A DNA stretch of 14,229 nucleotides from Actinomycetes bacterium (GCA_024640745.1 JAHEEL010000039.1:1-14229); one strand, 5' to 3'; shown: positions 1-7,201, numbered from the stretch's first letter. The notes: generated from the letters alone by a model not told the origin. Program-made: numbers and translations.

Positions 1-352
1 CGAGATCTCGACCGAAGACTACGACGCCTACGAGGACTTCGGCTACGCCGTCCCGATCGAGGGTGGCATCGTGTGGGTCGATCTGATGGCAATCCCCGTG
101 ACAGCGGAGCATCCTTGCACCGCCCTCACGTTCATCAATTTCATCCTCGACGCCGAGAACGGCGGCGAGCTGACGAACTACACGTACTACATGTCGCCGA
201 ACCTGGCGGCGTATGAGTACATCGACCCGGAGATCCTCGAAGACGAGATGGTCTTCCCGTCGGAGGAGACGATGGCGGAGCTCGAGTTCATCGCCGACGT
301 CGGCGACTTCTCGCTCCAGTATTCCGACGCCTTTGCCCAAGCCAAGGGCTAG
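1..352 (+). CDS. potD: Spermidine/putrescine ABC transporter substrate-binding protein (PotD-like), C-terminal part
   Basis: Only the last 116 residues are visible; the gene begins before the window and the frame is open from base 2. The product would be the extracytoplasmic binding protein that delivers polyamines to an ABC importer. The fragment reads YAVPIEGGIVWVDLMAIP, then FINFILD, then a YYMSPNLAA block and a final FPSEETMAELEF segment. This matches the order and spacing of the C-terminal lobe of PotD/PotF proteins, where the conserved WxDxxAIP stretch and the NFxLxP helix sit before a TPN motif. The stop is TAG at 350-352, followed 16 bases later by a strong hairpin, so this is probably the last gene of its transporter operon. 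The ligand cannot be judged from this fragment. A related solute-binding protein for another cationic amine is the main alternative. Confidence 0.85.
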   Translation, partial: EISTEDYDAYEDFGYAVPIEGGIVWVDLMAIPVTAEHPCTALTFINFILDAENGGELTNYTYYMSPNLAAYEYIDPEILEDEMVFPSEETMAELEFIADVGDFSLQYSDAFAQAKG

Positions 353-368
353 CCGATCCGAGTCCGAT

Positions 369-405
369 GGTGGGAGGGCGGCACCAGCCGCCCTCCCACC
401 CTTTC
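369..405 (+). terminator. Rho-independent terminator after the potD-like gene
   Basis: A perfect 13-bp stem (369-381 with 388-400) encloses a 6-base loop and is followed by a short CTTTCT tract. It lies 16 bases after the stop codon. The rest of the gap up to 620 shows no convincing gene. It contains one imperfect hairpin near 462-488 (GGAGCC pairing with GGCTCC) of unknown role. Confidence 0.85.
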
Positions 406-620
406 TGCGCAGACAGGTGAAGCGGGCGGCGACCGGGCCGGTGGCCGACGTCGCCTTGCACGCGGAGCCGGACCATCCTGGCTCCCCGCGGCTGGTCACT
501 TCGACCTCTGATAGGGGCACCGAGCCGATAGGGCGTCGCGCAGCGCCGCTCGAAGGCGGCACAAACCCGGCCCCACACGAGCGACCGAGGGTCGGTGTCT
601 GCCGACATGGGCCGGTTGGG

Positions 621-626
621 TACCAT
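621..626 (+). promoter_or_regulatory. -10-like TACCAT for a leaderless amidohydrolase transcript
   Basis: TACCAT lies 7 bases before the ATG at 634 and there is no Shine-Dalgarno sequence. The spacing puts the expected transcription start at or next to the A of the ATG. The same arrangement recurs at five other genes here. No good -35 is visible. Confidence 0.55.
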
Positions 627-633
627 CGAACGC

Positions 634-2217
634 ATGAGCATCGCATTCGTGAACGGCCTCATCCGCGGGCATCCACAGGAGTCCTGCGTCCTCGTCGACG
701 GTCACTCGATCGCAGCGGTCGGTTCGCCCGACCTCGCTTCGTCGGCGGGCGAGATCATCGACCTCGACGGCCGTCCGTTGCTCCCGGGCTTCCAGGATTC
801 GCACGCCCACCCGTCGCAGGCCGGACTCGAACTCGCCGCGTGCCACCTCCTCGATGTCGACCATCGCGAGGAGGCCTACCTCGAGGCAATCGCCGACTAC
901 GCCTCGCGATCTGACGCCTCATGGATCACCGGGGCCGGATGGTCCATGGAGGCCTTCGATCGGGGCATCCCGACGGCTGCGACCCTCGATGCGATCGTGC
1001 CCGACCGGCCCGTCATGCTCTGGAACTCGGACCACCACGGCGCCTGGGTCAACACGAAGGCTCTCGAGATCGCCGGCTTCACCGCAGCCACGCCGGACCC
1101 GGAGGATGGTCGCATCGACCGCGACGAGCACGGGAATCCGATCGGATCACTGCAGGAGGGCGCGGTCGATGCGATGCGGTCGTTCATGCCGGAGCCGACG
1201 CCCGAAGAGCGGGTTGCAGGAATCGCCAAAGGCCAGTCCTACCTGCTCGCCCTCGGCATCACTGCGTGGCAGGACGCCTGGGTGGAACCCGAAACCCATG
1301 ATGCCTATGTCACGCTCGACGGACGGGGCGGACTCGTCGCCGACGTCATCGGCGGCCTCTGGTGGGAACGCTCGCAGGGCGCCGAGCAGGTCGACAGGTT
1401 CGCCGCTCTTCGCGCCGCGACACCCCCGGGCCGCTACCGGGCGGCGTCGATCAAGATGATGCTCGACGGGGTCGCGGAAAACCACACCGCGTCGATGCTC
1501 GAGCAGTATCGCGACGGATCGGGGCGTCCGACCGGGAACCACGGCATCGACTTCATCGAACCGCACGACCTGAGCCGATACGTGGCCATGCTCGACGCTA
1601 TCGGGTTTCAGGTGCATTTCCATGCCATCGGCGACCGGGCGGTCCGGAACGGCCTCGACGCTATCGAGGCGGCAATCCAGGCAAACGGCGACAGCGGCCG
1701 CCGGCACCACCTTGCACACATCCAGGTCGTCGACCGGGCAGATGTTCCCCGCTTCGCCCGGCTGGGCGCGGGAGCGAATGCGCAGCCGCTTTGGGCGCGA
1801 CACGAGGACCAGATGGACGTGCTCACGATCCCGTTCCTCGATCCGATCGCGGCCGGCCACCAGTACCCGTGGCGCTCCCTCCTCGACGCCGGAGCAACGC
1901 TCACCTTCGGCTCCGACTGGCCGGTCTCGTCGCCGGACCCACTCATGGGTATTGGAACCGCCGTTTCTCGCACCCGGCCGACATCGCGGCCAGAGCCGTT
2001 CCTCCCGGAACAACGGGTCACGATGACCGAGGCGATCAACGCCTACACGACCGGATCGGCCTGGGTGGCACACCGCGACGACCGGACGGGCCGCATCGCT
2101 CCCGGTTGCGATGCCGACCTCGTTGTCATCGACCGCCCCCTGCTGACCGCCGACGACGCCTTCAGCGCAACCGTCGAACTGACCATGGTCCGAGGCAAGG
2201 TCGTCCACGAGCGCTAG
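634..2217 (+). CDS. Amidohydrolase family 3 protein (YtcJ/NfdA-like metal-dependent hydrolase)
   Basis: A 527-residue protein of the amidohydrolase_3 family (YtcJ-like, TIM-barrel metal hydrolases), about the usual length. Visible landmarks in order: an N-terminal beta-sandwich strand set; the metal-binding H57xH59 in GFQDSHAHP; a candidate bridging lysine at K274 in IKMMLDG; H330 in HFHAIGDRA; H362 in HLAHIQ; and the catalytic aspartate D428 in FGSDWP. The C-terminus returns to the beta-sandwich (ADLVVID). All expected metal and catalytic residues are present, so the enzyme should be active. Family members cleave N-substituted formamides and other amide bonds, and the substrate cannot be read from the sequence. 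I chose ATG 634 over an in-frame ATG at 595 because homology begins at MSIAFVNG and a -10-like TACCAT lies 7 bases upstream. The next gene encodes an amine oxidase, so a role in amine or amide catabolism is a reasonable inference. Confidence 0.85.
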   Translation: MSIAFVNGLIRGHPQESCVLVDGHSIAAVGSPDLASSAGEIIDLDGRPLLPGFQDSHAHPSQAGLELAACHLLDVDHREEAYLEAIADYASRSDASWITGAGWSMEAFDRGIPTAATLDAIVPDRPVMLWNSDHHGAWVNTKALEIAGFTAATPDPEDGRIDRDEHGNPIGSLQEGAVDAMRSFMPEPTPEERVAGIAKGQSYLLALGITAWQDAWVEPETHDAYVTLDGRGGLVADVIGGLWWERSQGAEQVDRFAALRAATPPGRYRAASIKMMLDGVAENHTASMLEQYRDGSGRPTGNHGIDFIEPHDLSRYVAMLDAIGFQVHFHAIGDRAVRNGLDAIEAAIQANGDSGRRHHLAHIQVVDRADVPRFARLGAGANAQPLWARHEDQMDVLTIPFLDPIAAGHQYPWRSLLDAGATLTFGSDWPVSSPDPLMGIGTAVSRTRPTSRPEPFLPEQRVTMTEAINAYTTGSAWVAHRDDRTGRIAPGCDADLVVIDRPLLTADDAFSATVELTMVRGKVVHER

Positions 2218-2226
2218 CACCGCTCT

Positions 2227-2273
2227 CGTCTCTCCCACGGGGTGCGGGAGACGCGTCCGAGCTGCTGCTCGGA
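2227..2273 (+). terminator. Tandem hairpins between amidohydrolase and FAD oxidase genes
   Basis: Two successive stem-loops begin 9 bases after the amidohydrolase stop. The first pairs 2227-2236 with 2246-2253, with one bulged T. The second is a perfect 7-bp stem (2256-2262 with 2267-2273) with a 4-base TGCT loop. No U-tract follows either one. They may be hairpin-only terminators, but this is unproven. Confidence 0.4.
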
Positions 2274-2342
2274 CACAGCGGGGGCAGCCGGAGAGCTCTC
2301 ACGTTCACATGAGGCCTGCCGACTGGCGACCGCCCGCCCAAG

Positions 2343-2348
2343 TACCAT
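2343..2348 (+). promoter_or_regulatory. -10-like TACCAT for a leaderless FAD oxidase transcript
   Basis: TACCAT is 7 bases before ATG 2356, identical in sequence and spacing to the motif before the amidohydrolase gene. There is no Shine-Dalgarno sequence. The motif supports ATG 2356 as the start. Confidence 0.55.
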
Positions 2349-2355
2349 CCCGCCG

Positions 2356-3633
2356 ATGAAGACAGCGTGCTACTGGACGGAGAACACCCCCAAGCCGGCA
2401 GGGATTGCAGTCAGCGCCCTTCCATCGGAGGCCGACGTGGTCGTCATCGGCGCCGGGGTCACCGGCCTCACGGCGGCCCGGCGCCTCGCGGACCTCGGCA
2501 AGTCGGTGGTGATCGTCGAGGCCCGCGAGCTCGGTGACGGCGCGTCGGCGATCAACGGGGGCCAGCTCAACTACGGTCTCAAACCCTCGCTGAAATCCCT
2601 CACGAAACGATTCGGCCCGGACGTCACCCGCGAGCTGTGGGATGCCTCGCTCGACGCCGTCGATCTCGCGGGCCGGATCATCGACGAGGACGGCTTCGAC
2701 GCGGACTTTCGTCGTTGCGGCGCCGTATCCCTCGGGTATCGGCAATCCGGGCTCGAGTCGGCACGCGCCGAGTCCGCCGACCTCCAAGCCGACTTCGGAT
2801 TCGAAACGACCGTCCTCGAGGGTGACGATCTCCGCACGGTGATCGGATCCGACACGTTTGCCTACGGTGTGCTCAGTGAATTCGACGCTGCAGTCGACCC
2901 GGCGAAGTACAACTTTGGGCTCGCCGCCGCGGTCGCAGATCGTGGCGTTCCGATCGTCGAGCACTGCGAGGTGCGAGGCCTGTACCAAGCGGGCGATGTG
3001 CACTTCATCGCCACGGCGAAGGGCACGATCCGATCGGACGACGTCTTCCTGGCAACGAACGGCTATACCCCGCAGGATCTCGTTCCCGAAGTCCGGCGTC
3101 AGATCGTGCCGATCGGCTCCTACATGGTCGCCACCGTGCCGATCGAACGCAACCTCCTCGATCGTCTTCTGCCTGGGAACCGCATCTTCTGGACGCAGCG
3201 CCGCTTCCTCAACTACTTCCGCCGATCCGCCGACGATCGCCTGCTGTTCGGCGGTCGGCCGGATCTCTCGCCGGACCTCGACCTCGCGGACGTTGCGCGA
3301 GGCATGCAGGAGTCCATCGGTCGGATCTTCCCGGAACTTGCCGGCGTCGAACTCACCCATGTGTGGGGTGGCAAGCTTGCGGCGACCTTCGACCTGCTCC
3401 CCCACCTCGGACGGACCGACGGAGGTGTCTGGTATGCCGTTGGCTACGGCGGCCACGGGATGGGCCTCGCGACGTACCTCGGCACCGAGGCGGGCGGCCT
3501 GATCGGCGGGGCGGCCGATGACGGTCCCTTCCTCGGGCTTCCCCATCCCACCCGTCCGTACTACCGGGGGAATCCCTGGTTCCTTCCGGCCGCGGGCGTC
3601 CTATTCCGGAATCTCGATCGGATCGGGCGTTGA
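2356..3633 (+). CDS. FAD-dependent amine oxidoreductase (DAO family, PuuB-like)
   Basis: A 425-residue flavoprotein of the D-amino-acid-oxidase fold. Residues 27-60 form the dinucleotide-binding element with the G32xG34xxG37 fingerprint and a terminal glutamate in VVIVEARELG. This is followed by GASAINGGQL, a conserved block of gamma-glutamylputrescine oxidases (PuuB) and related amine oxidases. The C-terminus carries WGGKLAATFDLLPHLGR and YGGHGMGLATYLG, the usual flavin- and substrate-contacting segment. Such enzymes oxidise a secondary or primary amine to an imine or aldehyde, passing electrons to oxygen. The start at 2356 is preferred to the in-frame ATG at 2242: the longer form adds 38 residues with no family match, and TACCAT lies just upstream. 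The nearby PotD fragment makes a polyamine-type substrate plausible. Sarcosine, glycine-betaine or D-amino acid substrates cannot be excluded. Confidence 0.82.
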   Translation: MKTACYWTENTPKPAGIAVSALPSEADVVVIGAGVTGLTAARRLADLGKSVVIVEARELGDGASAINGGQLNYGLKPSLKSLTKRFGPDVTRELWDASLDAVDLAGRIIDEDGFDADFRRCGAVSLGYRQSGLESARAESADLQADFGFETTVLEGDDLRTVIGSDTFAYGVLSEFDAAVDPAKYNFGLAAAVADRGVPIVEHCEVRGLYQAGDVHFIATAKGTIRSDDVFLATNGYTPQDLVPEVRRQIVPIGSYMVATVPIERNLLDRLLPGNRIFWTQRRFLNYFRRSADDRLLFGGRPDLSPDLDLADVARGMQESIGRIFPELAGVELTHVWGGKLAATFDLLPHLGRTDGGVWYAVGYGGHGMGLATYLGTEAGGLIGGAADDGPFLGLPHPTRPYYRGNPWFLPAAGVLFRNLDRIGR

Positions 3634-3701
3634 CGGCCCACATCGATCCGGAAGGCCCGACCGGTGGTGCCTCCCTCGCCGGAATACGGCGCTCTCATCG
3701 G

Positions 3702-3707
3702 TAGTTT
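3702..3707 (+). promoter_or_regulatory. Weak -10-like TAGTTT before the rhomboid gene
   Basis: TAGTTT ends 9 bases before ATG 3717, slightly further than in the other leaderless-looking genes. No Shine-Dalgarno sequence is visible. It would give no leader or a 1-3 base leader. Confidence 0.35.
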
Positions 3708-3716
3708 TCGATCGAC

Positions 3717-4565
3717 ATGGAGCCCTCCGAGACCACCGTGCCCGTCTGCTACCGACATCCGGACCGAGCCACCGGCCTGGCCTGCAGCCGATGCGGCAAT
3801 CCAATCTGTGCCGAATGCAGCCGCGACAACGCGGTCGGACAGCTCTGCCCGTCGTGCGCGGCGCCCACCGATCGCCACCAGGTCGTCAGCGGCCGCCAGA
3901 TCTACGGACGCCCAACGTTCCAGACGGCCCCGGTCAGCTTCACGATCATGGCGATCACGATCGCCATCTACGTCGGCGGCATGCTCTCGATCGACCTCGA
4001 CGTCTGGCTCACGAACACGTTTGCGCAAGCCAACTGGCTCGTCGAGGCGGGTGATTGGTGGCGCATCTTCACCGCCGCCCTCCTCCATGCATCGCTCCTT
4101 CACGTCGGCTTCAACATGTACGCCCTCTATCTCTTCGGCCCGCGCATGGAGCAACAGGTCGGTTCGGCACCCTTCGCGGCGCTCTACCTCGCCGCGGCCG
4201 GCGCCGGCGGGCTGCTGTCCTACCTGCTCGGCCCGCTTCAGCAGGTCAGCATCGGAGCTTCCGGCGCCGTCTTCGGCCTGTTCGGTGCGTGGATCTTCGT
4301 CGCGTGGAAGATGCGCAAGACCCCCGGCGGACGATCGATGTTCACCCAGTTGTTCGTGCTGCTGGCCATCAATGTGGTGATCAGCCTGACGCCGGGCATC
4401 GACGGCCTCGCCCACCTCGGCGGCTTCCTGGCCGGACTCGGCATTGCCGCACTCTGGTCGCTCTTCGCCGTCGGCAAGGCGAACGCCGTGGGCATAAGAC
4501 TGGCCATTGCCGGGGCGGTCGTGGCGATCGACCTCGGCGCAGTGCTCCTCGTCTCGCCGTTCTGA
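3717..4565 (+). CDS. Rhomboid family intramembrane serine protease with N-terminal zinc-binding (B-box-like) module
   Basis: A 282-residue membrane protease. Residues 11-47 hold four metal-ligand pairs: C11/H14, C23/C26, C31/C34 and C44/C47. This is a B-box-like arrangement that could hold two zinc ions and should lie on the cytoplasmic side. The rhomboid domain follows at about residues 72-280 with six to seven hydrophobic segments. It contains the loop-1 WR motif (WWRIFTA), the HxxxxHxxxN block (H124, H129, N133), the catalytic serine S182 in GASGAVFG and the partner histidine H233 in GLAHLGG. All catalytic residues are intact, so it should cleave transmembrane substrates within the bilayer. 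The substrates are unknown. The gene stands alone, facing the sigma/anti-sigma pair across a shared hairpin. A link to cleavage of the anti-sigma-like membrane protein is possible but is only inference. Confidence 0.9.
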   Translation: MEPSETTVPVCYRHPDRATGLACSRCGNPICAECSRDNAVGQLCPSCAAPTDRHQVVSGRQIYGRPTFQTAPVSFTIMAITIAIYVGGMLSIDLDVWLTNTFAQANWLVEAGDWWRIFTAALLHASLLHVGFNMYALYLFGPRMEQQVGSAPFAALYLAAAGAGGLLSYLLGPLQQVSIGASGAVFGLFGAWIFVAWKMRKTPGGRSMFTQLFVLLAINVVISLTPGIDGLAHLGGFLAGLGIAALWSLFAVGKANAVGIRLAIAGAVVAIDLGAVLLVSPF

Positions 4566-4569
4566 CCGC

Positions 4570-4610
4570 GAGAGCGGGGCAGCCGCCTCGTCCCGGCTGC
4601 CCCGCATCTC
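4570..4610. terminator. Bidirectional hairpin between convergent rhomboid and anti-sigma genes
   Basis: A perfect 12-bp GC-rich stem (4574-4585 with 4594-4605) with an 8-base loop is extended by GAGA/TCTC pairing across one bulged A. It sits between two convergent stop codons (4565 and 4623). No clear U-tract is present on either strand. Confidence 0.6.
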
Positions 4611-4622
4611 ACTCCCGTTCGG

Positions 4623-5543
4623 CTAGTCCTCGGCGTAGAAGAAGTGCTCCCGAACACGCAGTTCGCCTTCGACACGCACAACTGTAAAGACGCCGTTCTG
4701 CCACTGGACGCCATCCGAGAATGCGGACCCTTCGATCCCACTGCCTTCCGTCGAGACGAACCATTGGTCGGGACTCCCAACGGCGTAGTACGGACCGGTG
4801 ATGGGGTTGTGCCATTCAATCCCCTCGAGGTAGGGGAAGAGCTCCGTCCGGATCGCCTCGATGTTCATTTCTTCGCCGAGCCTTGCTGAGCGGATCCGAT
4901 AGCTCGGCGTCACCACCGCTTCGAGGGCATCGGCATCGAAGGAGTTCCAAGCTGCCGTGTACTCCTCCATCAGCTCCACGACTTCCGTAGGCGCGGCGTT
5001 CGGGCTGTTCGGGCGCATGGCGAAGACCATCCACGCGACGAGTCCGACGACGGTCACGGCGAGGACCGCAATCACGATCATCGGCCACCGGCTCTGCTGC
5101 TTCGTCGCCTCTGCATCGGTTTCGGCTTGTTCGATGGTTCTCATGACCATCACCTTTCCTTGGTCCGGTTCTCTTCGAGAGGCGTTGTTGGAGGATCGGC
5201 GGATCAGCCACGTCACGGTCGCAGCGGCGAGCGCCACCGCAACCGCTGCAACCAGCCAAATCCCAATGGTCTCGCCGCCCGCATCCACGATCGCTGCCGC
5301 GTCCACTCCGACCTTTCCGGTGAGGTGCTGCACGCCCGCAAGCAGCGCAACGACACCGCCGATTGCCACAATCGTGGCGGCAAATGCGCCGACGGCCGCC
5401 CAGGCGGGCTTGAGCGATCGTCGCGTTCGGAGCGGCTCGAGGCGCTCCTCCCGCACGGCGGCCTGGGCCATGACATCGTCGACCGAGATCCGCTCGACGC
5501 CGGCATCGAAGTACTCACGCAACTGGCGTTCAACGGTTGACAT
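4623..5543 (-). CDS. Anti-sigma-like three-TM membrane protein with C-terminal SnoaL/NTF2-like domain
   Basis: 306 residues. Residues 1-42 are charged and cytoplasmic-looking (MSTVERQLREYFDAG...). Hydrophobic segments follow at about 47-70, 93-114 and 154-175. Residues about 183-306 look like an extracytoplasmic NTF2/SnoaL-type domain (EYTAAWNSFDADALEAV near its start, ending VREHFFYAED). The ATG at 5543 overlaps the end of the sigma factor gene by 14 bases and has a GGGGGTGAG Shine-Dalgarno, so the two are translationally coupled. Position and topology suggest a membrane-bound inhibitor that senses an envelope signal, but no classical zinc anti-sigma motif is present. Oddly, a second start (SD-like AAGGAAAGG, then ATG at 5144, residue M134) lies at the junction of the two halves. 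This suggests a fusion of two genes or production of a second, shorter protein. I am confident that it is a real gene and only moderately confident of the anti-sigma role. Confidence 0.7.
   Translation of the reverse strand: MSTVERQLREYFDAGVERISVDDVMAQAAVREERLEPLRTRRSLKPAWAAVGAFAATIVAIGGVVALLAGVQHLTGKVGVDAAAIVDAGGETIGIWLVAAVAVALAAATVTWLIRRSSNNASRREPDQGKVMVMRTIEQAETDAEATKQQSRWPMIVIAVLAVTVVGLVAWMVFAMRPNSPNAAPTEVVELMEEYTAAWNSFDADALEAVVTPSYRIRSARLGEEMNIEAIRTELFPYLEGIEWHNPITGPYYAVGSPDQWFVSTEGSGIEGSAFSDGVQWQNGVFTVVRVEGELRVREHFFYAED
5144..5164 (-). promoter_or_regulatory. Internal Shine-Dalgarno and start inside the anti-sigma-like gene
   Basis: Reading on the minus strand, AAGGAAAGG lies 8 bases before an in-frame ATG (5144, residue M134), with another ATG two codons earlier. 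The start falls in the hydrophilic linker just before the third membrane segment. A product starting here would be a 173-residue single-pass protein with the SnoaL-like domain. Confidence 0.4.
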
Positions 5544-6000
5544 CGGCGCTCACCCCCAATGCCTCTCGAATCCTCCGCAGACCACGATCTGCGTGGGTCC
5601 GTACCGACCAGCGGGAGATCCCGAGGAGGTCGGCCACCTCACGTTCGCTGAAGGCCATCCCGTGAATCAACACGACCGCCACCCGCTGGTTCTTGGACAG
5701 ACTGCCCAGTGCGGCAGTGAGCCCGGGCTCCACCGAGGGTGCCTCCGCCACGGGGATGGCGGGGAACAGCACTCGCGGCCGGTGGTATCGCCGCGCTTTC
5801 GACTGGCCGACCCGGTAGAGATATCCGGCGGGGTTGTGCTTCCCCTGCAGGCTCTCCCAGTGCTCCCACGCCCACGCGAGCGCATCCGCCGTCGCCTCGG
5901 CCCCGACCTCGAGGCCGTACGCGGCTGCCAGGGCGTACGACAGCCGGGGCTCCGTCTCCTTGACGAATCGGGTGAACGCTCGATGGTCATCGGCTTCCAC
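5530..6000 (-). CDS. RNA polymerase sigma factor, sigma-70 family, ECF-like
   Basis: 156 residues, within the usual ECF size. Region 2 occupies about residues 8-75 (FTRFVKETEPRL..., ending NPAGYLYRVGQSKARRY), where it would bind the core enzyme and the -10 element. Region 4 occupies about 96-150 (LSKNQRVAVVLIHG, then the helix-turn-helix FSEREVADLLGISRWSVRTHADRGLRRIRE) and would read the -35 element. The start is GTG at 6000, supported by a GGAGGA Shine-Dalgarno a few bases upstream. The overlapping downstream membrane protein is its likely partner or inhibitor. The regulon cannot be predicted from this window. Region 2 is short and divergent, so assignment to a named ECF group is not possible by eye. 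Confidence 0.85.
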   Translation of the reverse strand: MEADDHRAFTRFVKETEPRLSYALAAAYGLEVGAEATADALAWAWEHWESLQGKHNPAGYLYRVGQSKARRYHRPRVLFPAIPVAEAPSVEPGLTAALGSLSKNQRVAVVLIHGMAFSEREVADLLGISRWSVRTHADRGLRRIREALGVSADVNR

Positions 6001-6100
6001 GGTTCCTCCGTGCCTCTCACCCTAGAAGACCGTCAACCACCCCCGCGTGGGCGACACCGAACCTCGGAGACCGACGAACGCCTCCCGAGCCCCGGGGAAG

Positions 6101-6106
6101 TACCCT
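6101..6106 (+). promoter_or_regulatory. -10-like TACCCT upstream of purM
   Basis: TACCCT ends 13 bases before ATG 6120. This would give a leader of about 6 bases rather than a strictly leaderless mRNA. No Shine-Dalgarno is visible. Confidence 0.4.
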
Positions 6107-6119
6107 GCGGCCCGCACCG

Positions 6120-7136
6120 ATGAGCAGCACACCCGAACCCGGCGTCGGACTCGACGCAACCGCGGAACTCGCCGATCGAATCGGCTGGCGAGTCACGTCG
6201 ACGTGGACCGACGACGTGCTCGCCGGGTTCGGCGGATTCGCCGCCGGCCTCCGCGTCCCACCCGGGTATCAGAAGCCGGTCTTGATGATGTCCACGGCAG
6301 GCATCGGGTCCAAGGCGGAGATCGCCCGGGCTACCGGGCTGATCGAGGGCCTGGGCTACGACCTGGTGGCAATGGTTGCCGACGACCTCTCTTCTGCGGG
6401 CGCGATGCCGCTCGCCATGCAGGACTACATCGCCGTCGGGTACCTCGACGTCGATCGCACCGAAATGCTCGTGGAATCAATCACCGACGCGTGTGCCGAC
6501 AACGACGTTGCGCTGCTCGGCGGCGAGACGGCGGAGCATCCGGGGGTCATCGGCGGCGAGCGATTCGATCTTGCCGGCACGGCGCTCGGGATTGTCGAAC
6601 TCGGCGACGAGATCGACAACGAGCGCATCGCCGTCGACGACGTCATCATCGGCGTGCACAGCCCGAACCTTCGAACGAGCGGCTTCTCACTGGTCCGTGC
6701 GCTGATCGTCGACCAGCTCGAACTCACCGCCACATTCCCGGGATCGGACCGTACGTTCGCTGAAGTACTCCTCGAACCGTCCGTCGTCTACGCGCCGTCG
6801 GTGGTGAACGCCCTCGCGAGAGCCGAACCCCACGGGCTGGCGCACGTCAAGGATGGTGGCCTCCCGACGTGTCTGGCGAAGATCCTCCCCGAGGGCATGT
6901 CCGCGTCGATCGAATCCTCCCGGTGGGAGCTTCCCGAGGTGTTTCGTGTACTCCAGGCCCTCGGCCCGATCTCCGACGACGAGATGTATCGCACGTTCAA
7001 CATGGGGATCGGATTCGTCGCGGTGTCCCCAGAGGGCGACGTCGACCGCCTCGTCAAGGGCTTCGCCTCGTACGATCAGGAAGCCAGGGTGATCGGCCGC
7101 ATCACATCGGGCGACGGCGGCGTCGAGATCAACTAG
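6120..7136 (+). CDS. purM: Phosphoribosylformylglycinamidine cyclo-ligase (AIR synthase), divergent PurM
   Basis: 338 residues, matching PurM in length and motif order. AIR synthase closes the imidazole ring in purine biosynthesis, using ATP in the cytoplasm. Recognisable segments: GVGLDATAELADRI (the usual AGVDI start), VLAGFGGFA, YDLVAMVADDLSSAGAMPLAMQDYIAVG, LLGGETAEHPG, FDLAGTALGIVE, TSGFSLVRALI, LLEPSVVYAP, GLAHVKDGGLP and EMYRTFNMGIGFVAV. Two signature blocks are altered. The family's TDGVGTK reads S58-TAGIGSK65, so the conserved aspartate is alanine A60, and the HITGGG block reads HVKDGG. The downstream D89 in VADDL is kept. It may be the organism's working PurM with drift, or a paralogue with another substrate. 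No purF or purN is adjacent. The gene is convergent with the Thr-rich protein gene. Confidence 0.75.
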   Translation: MSSTPEPGVGLDATAELADRIGWRVTSTWTDDVLAGFGGFAAGLRVPPGYQKPVLMMSTAGIGSKAEIARATGLIEGLGYDLVAMVADDLSSAGAMPLAMQDYIAVGYLDVDRTEMLVESITDACADNDVALLGGETAEHPGVIGGERFDLAGTALGIVELGDEIDNERIAVDDVIIGVHSPNLRTSGFSLVRALIVDQLELTATFPGSDRTFAEVLLEPSVVYAPSVVNALARAEPHGLAHVKDGGLPTCLAKILPEGMSASIESSRWELPEVFRVLQALGPISDDEMYRTFNMGIGFVAVSPEGDVDRLVKGFASYDQEARVIGRITSGDGGVEIN

Positions 7137-7143
7137 ACGGGCA

Positions 7144-7197
7144 GACCCCGTGCTCTGCCGGCGCAGCGGAGGAGTCTCCCGCGGGGTCCCCGAGCAC
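7144..7197. terminator. GC-rich structured region between convergent genes
   Basis: Two overlapping and mutually competing pairings are visible: GACCCCG 7144-7150 with CGGGGTC 7182-7188, and GTGCTC 7150-7155 with GAGCAC 7192-7197. The region lies between two convergent stops and has no U-tract. A bidirectional terminator is likely but not certain. Confidence 0.4.
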
Positions 7198-7201
7198 AGC
7201 G

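Noticed and set aside
1147..2238. Long reverse-strand open frame opposite the amidohydrolase gene
   Set aside because: It has no recognisable domain and a composition typical of antisense translation of a high-GC gene. The forward frame carries a complete enzyme with all catalytic residues.
2305..3546. Long reverse-strand open frame opposite the FAD oxidase gene
   Set aside because: An antisense shadow; the forward frame has the full dinucleotide-binding and C-terminal family blocks.
3561..4607. Long reverse-strand open frame opposite the rhomboid gene
   Set aside because: An antisense shadow made of Arg/Glu/Gly-rich sequence with no domain. The forward gene is unambiguous.
6019..6036. TTGACG and TAGGGT upstream of the sigma factor gene as a promoter pair
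   Set aside because: The two boxes are only 6 bases apart on the minus strand, far too close for a sigma-70 promoter.
4957..6123. Forward 388-residue open frame opposite the sigma/anti-sigma pair
   Set aside because: Low-complexity Ser/Thr/Ala-rich translation antisense to two real overlapping genes that each have ribosome sites.
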